Source: Cryptomeria japonica (taxonomy: Eukaryota; Streptophyta; Pinopsida; Cupressales; Cupressaceae). Taken from it: DNA of 64,000 nucleotides. The stretch is taken from positions 374,143,087 to 374,207,086 of the forward strand of contig NC_081407.1 in assembly GCF_030272615.1 (NCBI RefSeq), in the 5' to 3' direction. Position 1 is the first letter of the stretch; each line of letters starts with the position of its first letter. Position numbers and translations under genes: made by a program. Positions 21,790 to 34,900 of the stretch are shown here, one piece after another. The notes under the pieces were generated by a model. It was given only the letters and a program-made list of their open reading frames with translations, was not told where the DNA came from and did no database searches.

Positions 21790-22500
21790 AATGGCCCCTT
21801 CCTCTGTATGCAGCCATGTCATCTATCTTTTGACCCACAATCTAATATTTTTTCCTCTACATTTTTATGGATATGCCTACCATATCTCCCATTTCAATTA
21901 TGGTAGTTGGACTACTCACGAGCTATTGGCAATGGTCTAGGGGAGTTCCATGGCAGTTTTGAAGAAACTTCAAACTACAAAAGCTCCACCTGTGCATGCA
22001 TTTGTGTGGAAATGTATTTCTCCAACGGCCTTCAGCCCAGATCGCTTTGTGGGTGGGTGACCATTATTGGATGCAGCCTATAGATTATGAAAGAATTGCT
22101 TTCCGTTGCAGAAAATGCTTCCCTGCAGAACACTAATGTCAAAATTAAGCTGCTCAATCACAAGAGAGATTCTGATGGTAAACACACCTGGTGGATTGGG
22201 GTAGAACCCAAACATTATGTGACAAGGTCACAAAAGGATCCAGACGTCTGTTCTTCTCCAAATATGCCCCCATTCCATCACACAAGGATCCAAAGGTCTG
22301 TTCTTCTCGTCACACAGTTCAATGGTCACTAGTTCTTTGGCTGTTGTTGCCTCTACAGCAGCAATTTCATTAAACTTCGAGTGCTCTTCTAAATCACGTG
22401 TGGCTTCGAAGGCTTCTTCTTCAGAGGCAATTCCCCTGGATCCTCTTTGTTCCCCTCCTCAGGGACCATGAATGGACGGAAGTTAAAAGGCAAAAACAAG
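21790..22500 (+). pseudogene. LINE ORF1 remnant (DUF4283-like plus zinc knuckle)
   Basis: Broken frames read LWICLPYLPFQLW, AIGNGLGEFHGSFEETS, then IALWVGDHYWMQPIDYE and IAFRCRKCFPAEH, and near the end RDHEWTEVKRQKQAQS. In plant L1 LINE ORF1 proteins an RNA-binding domain of this type (consensus 'WVRLP.LP...W', 'IG..LG.F') is followed by a CCHC knuckle starting 'FRC..C'. The order matches. The second half of the knuckle is damaged and stops interrupt the frame. A related copy lies on the opposite strand at 29956-30865. Confidence 0.7.
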
Positions 22501-23800
22501 CACAATCCAAGCACCAAATGATCTTAAGATCATCAACTAAAGAGTATAAAGTGGAAGGGAAGAGCAAATAAGATTCATCTAAGGATCAACATTGCATCAC
22601 GCTTTTTGGCAAATTTTGAGCACCCCTATTAGAGGACATGCATGTTCTATTTTTTAATAATTTTCTATATATGGAAGTTGATTCCTTGTTCACAATTTAT
22701 CTTTAAAAAAAAATAAAAATGATTTTATTGTATTTTATATATTTGAATCATTTTAAAGTGATTTTATTAGTATTTGTTGTTAAGCAATACTATTGTAATG
22801 ACTAGTTATTAAGAAATTTTATTTTAATCAATTACAAGTATTTTTTATTTTTTAATATTTTATTTTTCTAAATTATACATGTAAAAATTTTAGTTTATAA
22901 ATCATCAAAATTATTTTTTTTTTGCTTTGCCTCATAAGTTTAGATCTTATATACAATTTTTTTTTAAAACATAGCATAAATATTTTTTTTACAACTATTT
23001 CAGCACGACACATAGCACAACACATTGTGAGTCTTTACTTTTTCACAGTGAATATTTTTCATTTTTCCCGCCTTATTTTCTCATGGTTATGAAAAAAGAA
23101 TGCACTTTTCATCATTGATGATTGTTTAGATAAGTACTTGGAAATCATTCAAGAAGAAGTTATTTTACACTTTATACAAAATATTAAGTGGCACTGAAAA
23201 AAGTTCACCTTATATTTTTAACCCATTTTCAGAAAATAAGTAATTTGTTTTATATATATGTTTTAGTTATTAGTTATATTGAATTTAATTTACAAGTTGA
23301 TTTGTTTTTTCTTTAGAAATAATATTAAATTTTACATATTATATTTATCATACACTTTATAAATATTGTTTATTATATAATTATATTATATTTAATTATT
23401 ATCATTTAAATTTAATTTATATTATAAGATAATTTATTGATTAATTTAATATTATTTTTTAATTCTTGAAATAATCTTTATTTTAGTTTAAAGTAAATTT
23501 GTAGAATCGGATTGACTGGTTCTATTTCTAAATTATTTAATTTCAATTATTATTTCACTTTTAAAACTTTATTAATAGACTAACAATCAATTGAGTCAAG
23601 CCACATTACTTATTCTTAATATTAAAACATAATAATAATACTTTAAAATATTAAAATCTTAAATACTTAAAATATGACACTTATTTATTTAAAAGTTGAT
23701 AAAACTTAACAAACTTCGACGCTGATTCACAGCTACTGACCCACAGTAAAACTTCGCACCCCTACAAAACTTCAAAGAAATGAAAAAACACACATTTAGT
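22501..23800. other. AT-rich spacer downstream of GAD
   Basis: Very AT-rich, with long T and A runs (for example 22910-22990 and 23230-23480). No coding or repeat structure recognised. The GAD 3' end lies at its right edge. Confidence 0.5.
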
Positions 23801-23818
23801 TTACAGTAATTGGAAACA

Positions 23819-23824
23819 TTTATT
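23819..23824 (-). terminator. Polyadenylation signal of the GAD gene
   Basis: AATAAA on the minus strand, about 58 bp past the GAD stop codon, in context GCTGAATAAATG. Confidence 0.65.
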
Positions 23825-23881
23825 CAGCAAACACAAAGGACCCAATGAAAATAAGAACATATAAGAGGACTAACTACTGTT

Positions 23882-26800
23882 TCAGCAAATGCCCTTTGTT
23901 TTCTCCACAGAGTTTTGAGGATGGCGGGCATGGCGTCCCTTTCTTCGCCTGTGACTATGGCTATCACCATCATTCGACTGTGTGACCGCTTTTTTTGCCT
24001 GCTGCCCCTTTTTATCTTCTTCACTAATGGCCAAGCCTTGAACTGCATGAATTATCTTAGGAGGAAGCTCCTCCAATTCCTTCAACACTCTTTCAACATC
24101 TGCAGCCAGGCGCTCTGCCAGCGTTCGGTTGAAGTCCTCTCTCACCACAACACGCAGAAGTGTGACGTGCTGAGCATCTGGAGCCATTGTATAGGCTGGA
24201 ACAATCCACCCATATTTTCTCAGATGATCTGATATTTCATATTCATCGTGCTCACTGTTGTCCTTGAGCGAGAAGGCCACCACAGGCACCCCCATGTCTT
24301 TGGATAATATTTTGAATTTCCCTGTTCTTTCCAGATTTTGTGTCAGAGTCCTGGCATTTGATCTACAATTCTCCATTATCATCTTGTATCCCTGTAATTA
24401 GAGTTTTGTATTAGATTTAACTTGGCCTGAATGGGGAGCTACCATACAAGACACCACTGTACATTTGTTAATGTACGGGATGACCCATTGCTGATAATTT
24501 AAGATTTTCCTTAAAAAAACATAAATTTGAAGGGTTTTTAGGGTTGAAACCTCGAATCCCAGGCGAATGAGTTGGTAGTACTGTGCAATGATCTGGCTTG
24601 CACCTTTCAATTTGTAAAAAGAAGCTTAGTTAGCAGCTAGAGTAAAAAATGTGAGTTGCAAATAAAAGAAATCTGAGAATGAGCAACAGATTGATAAGAA
24701 AGTGCTGTCTGTTTGCCCAAAATTTAATAATAATTTGAGTTTTCTTGAACCTCATAACATCACTGATTAAATAAAGGAGAGTTAGATCTACAGGACCAGT
24801 GCCTTTTAATATGATGTAGTCAACATGTCGATAATTTATAATAAAATAGTTGTCATTGTTCATATGTCAACTCTTTAAACTCTTTTGTCTGGAAGCTAAG
24901 AATAATATTTGAAATTTCTCTAAATGCATAAAAATAAATAAATATATGAGTTACCTTTGGAGAAGTTGAGAGTGAAGGTGGGTTGATCAACTCCCAAATA
25001 GTTGATGTGGAAAATAAGTTCCTCAGGCAGATCTTGTTTGCTTCGCCAAACAACCCATCCCACACCAGCATATACAAGCCCATATTTGTGGCCACTCACA
25101 TTAATGCTTTTTACTAAGGGTAAGCGAAAGTCCCACTGTAAATCTGGATATAAAAATGGTGCAATAAAGCCACCACTTGCTGCATCTACATGTATAGGAG
25201 TGTCCCATCTGCACCCACAAAAATTCCACATAAAATCTCCCTATATATCAAATTATATCTCACCACATAAAATCTTTCTATGTCAATACTGTTATTTTAT
25301 TTTCTGAATAAACCAATTCCTCGCCATTCCCTTTATTCAATAAATAGTATTTGTTAGTCACATGATTTCTCACTTTAACCATTACGCCCTTTATATTATA
25401 ATAATTCTAAATTACTGTATCCATTCAATATAATATATTAATATAAGTTAAATTGTTACTGTTCCACAAGATTGTTATGTTTACATAGTAATTAACAATA
25501 ACTTCACTATTATTTGTGTGCGAGAAAGTTACATCATCTTAACATCATTCTCAACATATAATTATTTAGTTTTTAATTTATTATAACATTCACTTTTGAT
25601 AAATATTATTTGCATCATTTTCACTTCTTAAAAGTGTAAATTCATCTTTAAAAAATTATTATTTTTTAATATATATAGCTTTTCTATATTAAAATATTTA
25701 TTTTATCTTTATTATTAATTTTTATTTTTTATCATATTCTATTTAAACAATTATTTTCAATCAATCTAAAAATAAAGTTCATTACAAATTATCAAATTAG
25801 AACTACTTGATTATGAGATCAATCTAAAATGAAAAGCAACTTATCTCACCTAGCATCTCTAATACACTTATCATTGTTATACATCTATAGTTCTCTTCTA
25901 ATTACTTTAGGCTTCTTTCATTTTTGTAGTCACCACCTACATTTCTATTGCAACAATGACCTACAACATCTCAAATCACATTCTTAAAAATTATACAAAC
26001 ACAAATGATTCAATCTCTAATAAAACTATTAACACAAAATCTTAATTTCAAATTATATAAATAACTTTATTTCTCTCTAACAAACCCTCTAATAAAAAAT
26101 CACACATCTCTCATTTTTCTTTCAATTTTCAAAATCTAATCTCTTAACATTTATGTTTATAATAAAATAAAATTCAAAATATATTAAATATTCTATATAC
26201 TACTATAAATCATAATCATATATATATACAAACAAGTTATTAAATGTTTTTGTTTTTTATTACGCCCACATCAAAGTTCCGGAACCTACCAGTCAATACT
26301 AAAAAGTAGCTGGCAAATCTAGTCCACATTGGATGTATTACTCATCCAAGATGTTTTGTCAGTGAAAGGTTACGTACGTGGGTTCCACTTCAAAGATGGG
26401 GTGTCACTAATATACAGTTGGAAAGTGATATTCGGGTCTATTCTTTAACTTTTTACTCTATTTATTGATGTTTTATTTTTGGGAAGATTATTATTGATTA
26501 ATTTTTTAACATTAGATTAGATCATTATTGTTGTGTCTTTTAGTTGATTTGGTTTTTAGTTTTCGAAGTTGAAATCTATTTTTCAATAATGATTTCAAGA
26601 TATAATTCTTATTATTAATATGAACATAAAAAGTTTAAATGTACTTTTAAAGTTCTTATAAGAATCATCACTGGTCTTAGTTTAATTATAGTTGGCATTA
26701 AACATCAATAATTGACAAATCAACATTCATCAACATTTTTGTAAGTGGCAAATTAATCAGCAAGGTATCTCATATGATGATCATAAAAAAAATAGTTGAA

Positions 26801-29305
26801 AGAAAAATTATTTAGAATGACATTAATTTCTTCATTTATAGATTCTAACTTGAATAAATAAAATTTCTTTAATAAAAATAAAAGCTCTATCATAAAATGA
26901 ATTAATTCTATAATAAAATTATATTAAAAATTATAAATTAACTCTTAATAAATAAAACAGTTAGAAAGTAAATTAAATAAAATAATCTTATAATAATGTT
27001 ATATAAATTCATTACAAATATATAAAATATTTTTTTGTAAATAAAATAAACAATATTTAATAAATTGTAACATTGTAGATGACAAAGATAATTCAAATTC
27101 AGATTATGAAAGTTGTTTTACCTAGATTTAAATACCAAACAAAAAAAGAAATAATATCTCTATTTTTATATATAAATATTTTTATAATAATTTCTTAAAA
27201 ACAAAATTGTAACAAATGACAACATCACATCAATCTACTTTCCCCAAACCAAACCTAATCCCAATTTCAAGTAATCAACTTTCTTGATTAATTTATAAGG
27301 TATTGATAAGGTGTACATACCCTATCCTCCACTGGGATTTGAATTTGTGACCTTTTTTTCAAAAGCATAAATTCTCCACCACTAGACCAACAAAGCTATA
27401 CAATTTTTTAAATGTTTTTATTAATTAATTTAAAACTTAATTCAATTTAATTGATTTCTCATTTCGTTCTAGACTTTTCCCGAAAAGCTTAACCTAAAAA
27501 AAAGGGCCACCGTGTATTTCCCGATGTGACTTGACGTTGACATTTCAGTTATACGCGGCGGACCGACATTTTACATGTCTTAAATTATAAAGCCGTATGA
27601 CCGTATTTGCATTTTAGCCCTCAAATTAATTTCCGTAAATCGTGTGGAATGAAAATTTGATATTTTTGGAAAGTGTCAAAATTTGCTATATATTACAGAA
27701 ATTATAATATCCATTATTTTCTACGCTCGACATCCCACTTAAATTCAAATAAAATTTGCCGTTTACGGCACGCTGCTTTAACCCGTTAGTTAACTACTGT
27801 TAACTATTACAGCTATCTAAAACCTGTAAGTAATGTTAAACTGGAAAATTCCCTGGAATGAAAGAAAAAGGCTCCATTAAAGTCGGATCAGAAAACAGAT
27901 TCTCACCCGGTTTTATTGTTTTTTTCCAGCAGAAGATGATTGAGGCGCTCCACATCTTCAAACTCCCCGTTGTATGTAGACCCAAGAATTGCACACACAC
28001 AGATGGTGTTCTCATCCACCAGCTCCACAGCCTTTTGAGGATCCATCACATAATAATCCTCCTTCAGCTTAACTTCCTTGAGCTCCACTTCAAAATACCT
28101 TGCAAATTTCTCCCAGCAAACCTATCAAAACAGATCCAAGCATTAAGTATGATAATAGATCATGGAATATATTCATTCTGGAGCAAAGATCAGAAGACTC
28201 CAAGCCGTCCTAAACATCCTGAACTGTTCCTGGACTGCAAAGGGCACAATTACTCTAAACCAGGCTATGTTTCTCCTGCGGAAACGAAATGCCATGGAAT
28301 TTAAGGGCTGATCTATCTATCTGTGTATTTATTTTACCTGGACATTGGAGCCAGTAACAATGTTGGGCTTATCAAAGGGTTTGCCCTGCTGCTTGCGTTT
28401 ATTCTGCCATTTCCGCTTAAAAGCAAGACCTGCAAGCATAATGGCCTCTGAGGAGCCCACTGTTGCAACTCCAACGGCCTCTTCTTCCTCTCCTAGTGAG
28501 GCGTTAAACAGTGCAGCAATCATATTTACACACCGATTCTGTTGCATTTTCACAAATATTGAAATATTAAGCCCTAGAATAAAAGATATTGCTACAATAC
28601 AAAAATAAAATAAAAAATATTAATGAATCCATCAGCAGTTGTTAAAACTAAGTGTTCAGATCATGTTTATCTGATATAGATTCAAAAAAATATAAATTTT
28701 CAAGTCAATGTCTGGAAATCCACTTGTAATTTAGGGAAAAAATAGTAATAGGATATTATAAAAGGTCATCGGTTCGAAACCACAAACCTGCAATTCTGTA
28801 GTAACGGGGTATTCGTCCATATCAACATAATTCTTGTTAGCAGAAGCCATGATGAGCTTATCACACTCAGGTTCCATCCAGGTAGTGACAAATGAGGCCA
28901 GATTTAACCTTGGATTCCCATCCAGCATCAGCTCATCGTTGATGATCTGGTAAGCTGCATCTTTAGGGATGGATCTTTCAGGCAATCGGAACCTACATAC
29001 AGAGGGGAAAAATAAAATAAAAAAACTGCTCATTCTTCATACACCTACAAGATCTTAACCAGTTATGTTATGTAAAGGCCTATCTATCTGCTTGTAAAGA
29101 TCATTTCAAAACAAAAATGATGCATTCCAAGACTCCAGATTTGAAAAAACCCTACAAACTATTGGCATTCTAAAACACATGAATAAGTGAAGAAAATAGA
29201 TCAATCGACATACCTTGGCAAGGCCGTCTGCGTGTAACGTGTAGCAAACATTGATGAATTTGTCGCCTCATTAGTAGATTCATTTACTAGTGTAGATAAC
29301 ACCAT
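23882..29305 (-). CDS. GAD: Glutamate decarboxylase, seven exons
   Basis: PLP enzyme converting L-glutamate to GABA and CO2 in the cytosol. Coding exons on the minus strand: 29305-29214, 28992-28788, 28538-28338, 28121-27907, 25208-24955, 24603-24551 and 24391-23882; total 1530 nt, 509 residues, all GT-AG with consistent phase and no stops. The start [10 protein letters not shown] is typical of plant GAD. Landmarks are [49 protein letters not shown] and [15 protein letters not shown], whose Lys binds PLP. Length matches plant GAD (about 500). The C-terminus, where plant GADs bind calmodulin, ends [22 protein letters not shown]: the basic residues and KTKGIC-like end are kept, but the usual Trp is missing. 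The other introns are 79-351 bp except the 2.7-kb intron 4. Regulation by Ca2+/calmodulin is therefore uncertain. Confidence 0.95.
25209..27906 (-). other. GAD intron 4 (2.7 kb)
   Basis: Lies between exon 4 (ending after the codons for EKNNKT and part of G) and exon 5 (W-D-T-P-I-H-V-D). AT-rich and without open frames of note. Near its 5' end (minus strand) it contains a tRNA-like SINE candidate at 27285-27410. Confidence 0.9.
27285..27410 (-). mobile_element. tRNA-derived SINE-like sequence in the GAD intron
   Basis: On the minus strand, GTTGGTCTAGTGGTGG (27376-27391) matches an RNA polymerase III A box, and about 30 bp later GGTCACAAATTCAAATCCC (27334-27352) matches a degenerate B box. The head resembles the tRNA-related part of plant SINEs rather than a foldable tRNA: the acceptor stem does not pair and the anticodon arm is not clear. 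The 3' limit and target duplication were not determined. Confidence 0.5.
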
Positions 29306-29398
29306 TTTTGCAATGCACAGAGAATTCAATGGATTGAGATTGAAGGTGTTTACTTCAGATATCAATGGCAAGACTGAAGAGAAGAACAGCTGGGAGAT

Positions 29399-29407
29399 CT
29401 ATTTATG
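29399..29407 (-). promoter_or_regulatory. Possible TATA box of GAD
   Basis: CATAAATAG on the minus strand, about 95 bp upstream of the GAD start codon at 29305, a plausible distance for a short 5' UTR. No other core promoter element was evaluated. Confidence 0.35.
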
Positions 29408-29419
29408 ATTGCAAATTTG

Positions 29420-29950
29420 CATCTAACCGTCTTAAGAAATTCGCATGGACGGAATTCCACGCCTACAGAAGTCATTATTCACCCTTGGATTGGCGATGAC
29501 GTGTCGTGTCAAGGACAAAATCTGAGACAAGAAGTAAAGTAAGAATGAATATCTGACACGTCTGACTTGGCCTTTATTGATTGCCCCACTCAATCTTGTC
29601 ATATCATCTACATTAACATGGTAATAGGAAAAGAAAAAATATCCTCCCTCATAAAATATCCCCCTTCCCACATAAATATCCTACCCATACTATTTAAATC
29701 ACAAGATAAAGCAATTCAGCTTTATGTTAGAACGAAGATATCATAGTATAAGATAAAAGATCTAGCTTTATTTTAAAATAAGGATGTTTTTTATTTAAAA
29801 AGTAGTGTTAATAAGGACGTTGACTCTTAACAAAGTCATAAACAAATAAAAAAGAAAAAAACGTGTAGGCAAAAAGACAGCACATCGGAGCAAGTCTGGG
29901 ATTAATAAGTTTGAACAAAGGAACCTTGTCCAACCTTCAACAACAAAGAC
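29420..29950. other. Upstream region of GAD and 3' flank of LINE ORF1 relic
   Basis: No gene recognised. GAD promoter sequences would lie in the left part. The right part continues the LINE ORF1 relic past its stop and may be its ORF1-ORF2 spacer or 3' end. Confidence 0.4.
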
Positions 29951-29955
29951 TCAAC

Positions 29956-30865
29956 TCAAGAAGGGGTGTGGAGACCCGATCCAAGGGGGGGCAGGGAGGA
30001 CTTCCCCTTCCGCCTGCGACAAACAACAATCAAGGTGATACTGTTATCGGGGCCATCAAGGGAATGACCAAGCGGTAAGTAACTCGCTTGTAAACCATCC
30101 GTGAAGCTAGCAGCAGGCTGCTGCGAGACAACAAACAACTGCTGCAGAACAAGAGATAGAACAGAAGGCTGTTGTAGAACAGGAGATAGTTGTAGAACAG
30201 AAGGTTGTTGTAGAGCATCAAAAGATGGACCAGTAGGTGTAGAGAGAAGCTGCAAATCAGAGGCAACAAGGTCCGTCGGGGCAAGAGGAGCCAAAACGGT
30301 GGAATCGACAACAACAGCAACAGTAGTAGAAGGCACCTCAACCTCCTGAGAGGAACCATCCAAATCAGATTCAGCAACATAGATGGTCAAGTGATCAATA
30401 GTAGCATCCTTCCACCAAGTAGCAACACCTTTGTGGCATGAGGTAGAGCAGTCCAAAGCAAGATGACTCGTAGAGAAACATTTTCGACAGCGAAAGGGAA
30501 GACCCTCAAAGTCTAACAGTTGTGTCCAAGGTCGATCACCAACCATAAGAACCACATCTCCCAGGAGAGGCATAGAGATGTCAATATCAACAAGGATGCG
30601 AGCAAAGGTAGTGTGGCTCATAGAAGACGTGGCATCATCCACCTTTAAGAATCGGCCTAAAGAGTTACCAATAGTCTCATAGCAAGAAAGCTCCCAAAAA
30701 TGGAGAGGGGGATTTGGAAGGCGAACCCAAACTGGACGCACATTTAGCGGTTCAGTGAGAGCATTGAAAGACGTTCTCCAAGGCTTAACAGAGAGGGGGT
30801 GAACTCGCCAAGCCCACAACATGCCCAAAACCAGATCCCTATCAGCCGAAGAAGTAAAAGAAGGA
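29956..30865 (-). pseudogene. LINE ORF1 protein fragment (DUF4283-like, CCHC knuckle)
   Basis: An open minus-strand frame of about 290 codons. It reads WAWRVHPLSVKPWRTSFNAL, then PVWVRLPNPPLHFWEL, IGNSLGRFLKVDDATSS and RILVDIDISMPLLGDVVLMV, then a complete CX2CX4HX4C knuckle CRKCFSTSHLALDC (about 30450-30495). The C-terminal half is low-complexity Ser/Leu/Gln-rich and ends near CRRRKGKSSLPP. This is the nucleic-acid-binding ORF1 of plant L1 LINEs. The N-terminus is missing: the frame runs back to about 30865, where an unrelated repeat begins, so it is 5' truncated. No ORF2 follows it. Confidence 0.7.
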
Positions 30866-30879
30866 TGTTGTATTAGATA

Positions 30880-31460
30880 TTTAAATTGATTTATTAGGAA
30901 AATATGATTTTATTAGATGATCAGGTTTGGGAAAGTTAATATGTGATAGTTGTGTTCATAATTTTATAATTGTTTAGGTTTATGAATATTAATCTTGTGT
31001 ATAGATTTCATCTAGTTTGCAATTCTAAATTTATTTAAAATTATTGTTAAAATTTTATTCACCTTAGTTTTGAAAATCTATATCTAGAGAGGGGTGATGT
31101 TGATAGATGTTGTTTAGGAATTTAGAAGGCTAGGATTATTCTCTTCTTGTCAAAACACTAATATTGATTAAATTGATTCATTAGAAAAATAAGATTTATT
31201 AGATGATTAGGATTGGTAAAGTTAATATATGTTATTTATGTTCACTTTCACAATTTCACAATTATTTTTTGCATTTGTGAATATTAACCTTGTATGTAGA
31301 TTTGATCTAGCTTTTAAATGTGAATTGCTCTAAAATGGTTTTCGTTTATTCACCTTTAATCTTGGCAACCTACATTTAGAGAGGGGTGATGTTGGTGGAC
31401 ATCATTTTCAGAATTTTATAGCTAGGATTGTTCACCTATTGTCAAAATGCTACTATTGAT
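30880..31460 (+). repeat. ~288-bp tandem repeat, two units
   Basis: Two diverged units share 'ttagatgat(c/t)agg', 'agttaatat(g/a)tg', 'gaatattaa(t/c)cttgt', 'agagaggggtgatgttg' and 'tgtcaaaa(c/t)(a/g)ct'. The landmark 'agagaggggtgatgttg' occurs at about 31086 and 31378. Confidence 0.85.
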
Positions 31461-31737
31461 TCAGTGGATTTTGGAAAGTATTAGAAGACAACAAGCAAAC
31501 ATGGAGTGATGTCTAGGATGTTGATGTAATTTATTAATCCAATGTTGATACTCTAGTGTAGAATTTTTTCTTTTAGGTTTTGGAGATCACTTGAAATGAA
31601 TTTAATAAGTAAATGAAATGATTTTAATAAGTAAATTCACTAACTAAATTTGCACATAATTAATCTATTGTTTATTAATATATTAATATATAATATTTTA
31701 ATATATTAGTTTATAAATAAATTAGTATATGATATTA

Positions 31738-31925
31738 GGGAGAGGGAGAGGGAGAGGGGGGAGTGGGGGTAGAGAGAGAGAGAGAGAGGGGGTGGGGAGG
31801 AGGGCGGGGGAAGAGAGGGGAGAGAGAGAGAAAGATAGAGAGATGGGGAGGGTGAAGGGAGAGAGAGATGGGGAGAGGGAAGGGAGACATAGATAAAGAT
31901 ATTAGGAGAGAGGGAGAGAGATATT
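31738..31925. repeat. GA-rich block at the left edge of the short-palindrome array
   Basis: 'ggagagggagaggg' and (GA)n runs, ending 'gatattaggagagag..gagagatatta' just before the array. Read in reverse complement it resembles the CT-rich block at 43745-43886 ('ctctctccctctcc', 'cctaatatctctctc') on the other edge. Confidence 0.85.
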
Positions 31926-34900
31926 ATGGGTCCTATGGTGTCCTAAGTGGTCATATTGTGTCCTACAACCCCTTAGGACACCATATAACCCCTTAAGACA
32001 CCAAATTGTGTCATTATGGGTCATATTATATTCTAAGGGGTCATATTGTGTCATATGACCCCTTTAAGACAACATATGACCCCTTAGGACACAATATGAC
32101 CCTTTACGATTCTATACGGTGTTGTTAAAGGTCATATGACCCCTTATGACACCATATGGTGTCCTAAGGGGTCATATTGTGTCCTACAGCCCCTTAGGAC
32201 ACCATATGACCTCTTAAGACACCATATTGGGTTGTTATGGGCCTTATGGTGTCCTAAGGGGTCATATTGTGTCCTACGACCCCTTAGGACACCATATGAC
32301 CCCTTAAGACACCAAATTGTGTTGTTATGGGTCATATTGTGTCCTAAGGGGTCATGGGACACCATATGACCCCTAAGGACAACATACAACCTCTTATGAC
32401 ACCATATTGGGTCGTTATGGGTCCTATGGTGTCCTAAGGGGTCATATTGTGTCCTACGACCCCTTAGGACACCATATGACCCCTTAAGACAATAAATTGT
32501 GTCGTTATGGGTCATATTGTGTCCTAAGGGGTCATGGGACACCACATGACCCCTAAGGACAACATACGACCTCTTATGATACCATATTAGGTTGTTATGG
32601 ATCCTATGGTGTCCATAGGGGTCATATTGAATCTTACAACCCCTTGGGACACTATATGACCCCTAACGACACAATTTGATGTCTTGAGGGGTCATATGGT
32701 GTCCTAAGGGGTCATATTGTGTCCTACAACCCCTTAGGACACCATATGACCCCTTAAGACACCAAATTCTGTCTTTGTTTCATATGGTGTCCTAAGGGGT
32801 CATGGGACACCATATGACCCCTAAGGACAACATACGACCCCTTATGACACCATATGGTGTCATTCAGGGTCATATGGTGTCCTAAGGGGTCATATTGTGT
32901 CCTACAACCCCTCAGGACACCATATGACCCCTTAAGACACCACATTGTGTTGTTATGGGTCATATTGTGTCCTAAGGGGTCATGGGACACCATATGACCC
33001 CTAAGGACAACATACGACCCCTTATGACACCATATTGGGTCATTATGGGTCCTATGGTGTCCTAAGGGGTTATATTATGTTCTATGACCCCTTAGGACAC
33101 CATATGACCCCTTAAGACACCAAATTGTGTCATTATGGGTCATGGGACACAATATGACCCCTAAGGACAACATACGACCCCTTATGACACCATATTGGGT
33201 CGTTATGGGTCCTATGGTGTCCTAAGGGGTCATATTGTGTCCTACGACCCCTTAGGACACCATATCACCCCTTAAGACACCAAATTATGTCGTTATGGGT
33301 CATATTGTGTCCTAATGGGTCATGGCATACAATATGACCCTAAGGACAACATACGACCCCTTATGACACCATATTGGGTCATTATGGGTCCTATGGTGTC
33401 CTAAGGGGTCATATTGTGTCCTACAACACCTTTGGACACCATATGACCCCTAATGACACAATTTGGTGTCTTAAGGGATCATATGGTGTCCTAAGGGGTC
33501 ATATTATGTCCTATGACCCCTTAGGACACCATATGACCCCTTAAGACACAAAAATGTGTCGTTATGGGTCATATGATGTCCTAAGGGGTCATGGGACACC
33601 ATATGACCCCTAAGGACAACATACGACCTTTGATGACACCATATTGGGTCATCATGGGTCCTATGGTGTCCATAGGGGTCATATTGTGTCCTACGACCCC
33701 TTAGGACACCATATGACCCCTTAAGACGCCAAATTGTGTCGTTAGGGGTCATATGGTGTCCTAAGGGGTTGTAGGACACAATATGACCCCTAAGGACAAT
33801 ATATGACCTCTTATGACACCATATTGGGTCGTTATGGGTCATATGGTGTCCATAGGGGTCATATTGTGTCCTACAACCCCTTAGGACACCATATGACCCC
33901 TTAAGACACCAAATTGTGTCATTAGGGGTCATATCATAAGACATAATATGACCCCTAAGGACAACATACGACCCCTTATTACACCATATTGGGTCGTTAT
34001 GGTTCCTATGGTGTCTTAAGGGGTCATATTGTGTCCTATGACCCCTTAAGACACCATATGACCCCTTAAGACACCAAATTGTGTTGTTAGGTGTCATATG
34101 GTATCCTAAGGGGTCGTAGGACACAATATGACCCTTAAGGACAACATACGACCTCTTATGACACCATATTGGGTTGTTATGGGTCCTATGGTATCCTAAG
34201 GGGTCATATTGTGTCTTGCGACCTCTTAGGACACCATATGACTCCTTAAGATACCAAATTGTGTTGTTATGGGTCATATTGTGTCCTAAGGGGTCGTAGG
34301 ACACAATATGACCCCTTAGGACACCATAGTAACCTTGACGACCCAATAAGGTGTCATAACGGTTCGTATGTTGTCCTTAGGGGTCATATTGTGTCCTACA
34401 ACCCCTTAGGACACCATATGACACCTAATGACACAATTTGGTCTCTTAAGGGGTCATATGGTGTCGTAAGGGGTCGCAGGACACAATTTGACCCCTATGG
34501 ACACCATAAGACCCATAACGACCCAATATGGTGTCATAAGAGGTTGTATATTGTCTTTAGGGGTCATATTGTGTCCTATGACCCCTTAGGACACCATATA
34601 ACCCATAACGACACAATATGGTGTCTTAAGGGGCCATATGGTGTCCTAAGGGGTCGTAGGACATAATATGGCCCCTTAGGATACCATATGACCCCTAACG
34701 ACACCATATGACCCCTAACGACACCATATGACCCCTAACGACACCATATGGTGTCATAAGGGGTCGTATGTTGTCCTTAGGGGTCATATGGTATCTCATG
34801 ACCCCTTAGGACACCATATGACCTGTAATGACACAATTTGGTGTCTTAAGGGATCATATGGTGTCCTAAGGGGTCGTAGGACATAATATGACCCCTTAGG

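Noticed and set aside
28770-28790. GGTTCGAAACC resembling a tRNA T-loop
   Set aside because: No anticodon or D arm surrounds it, and it lies at the GAD exon 2 donor junction.
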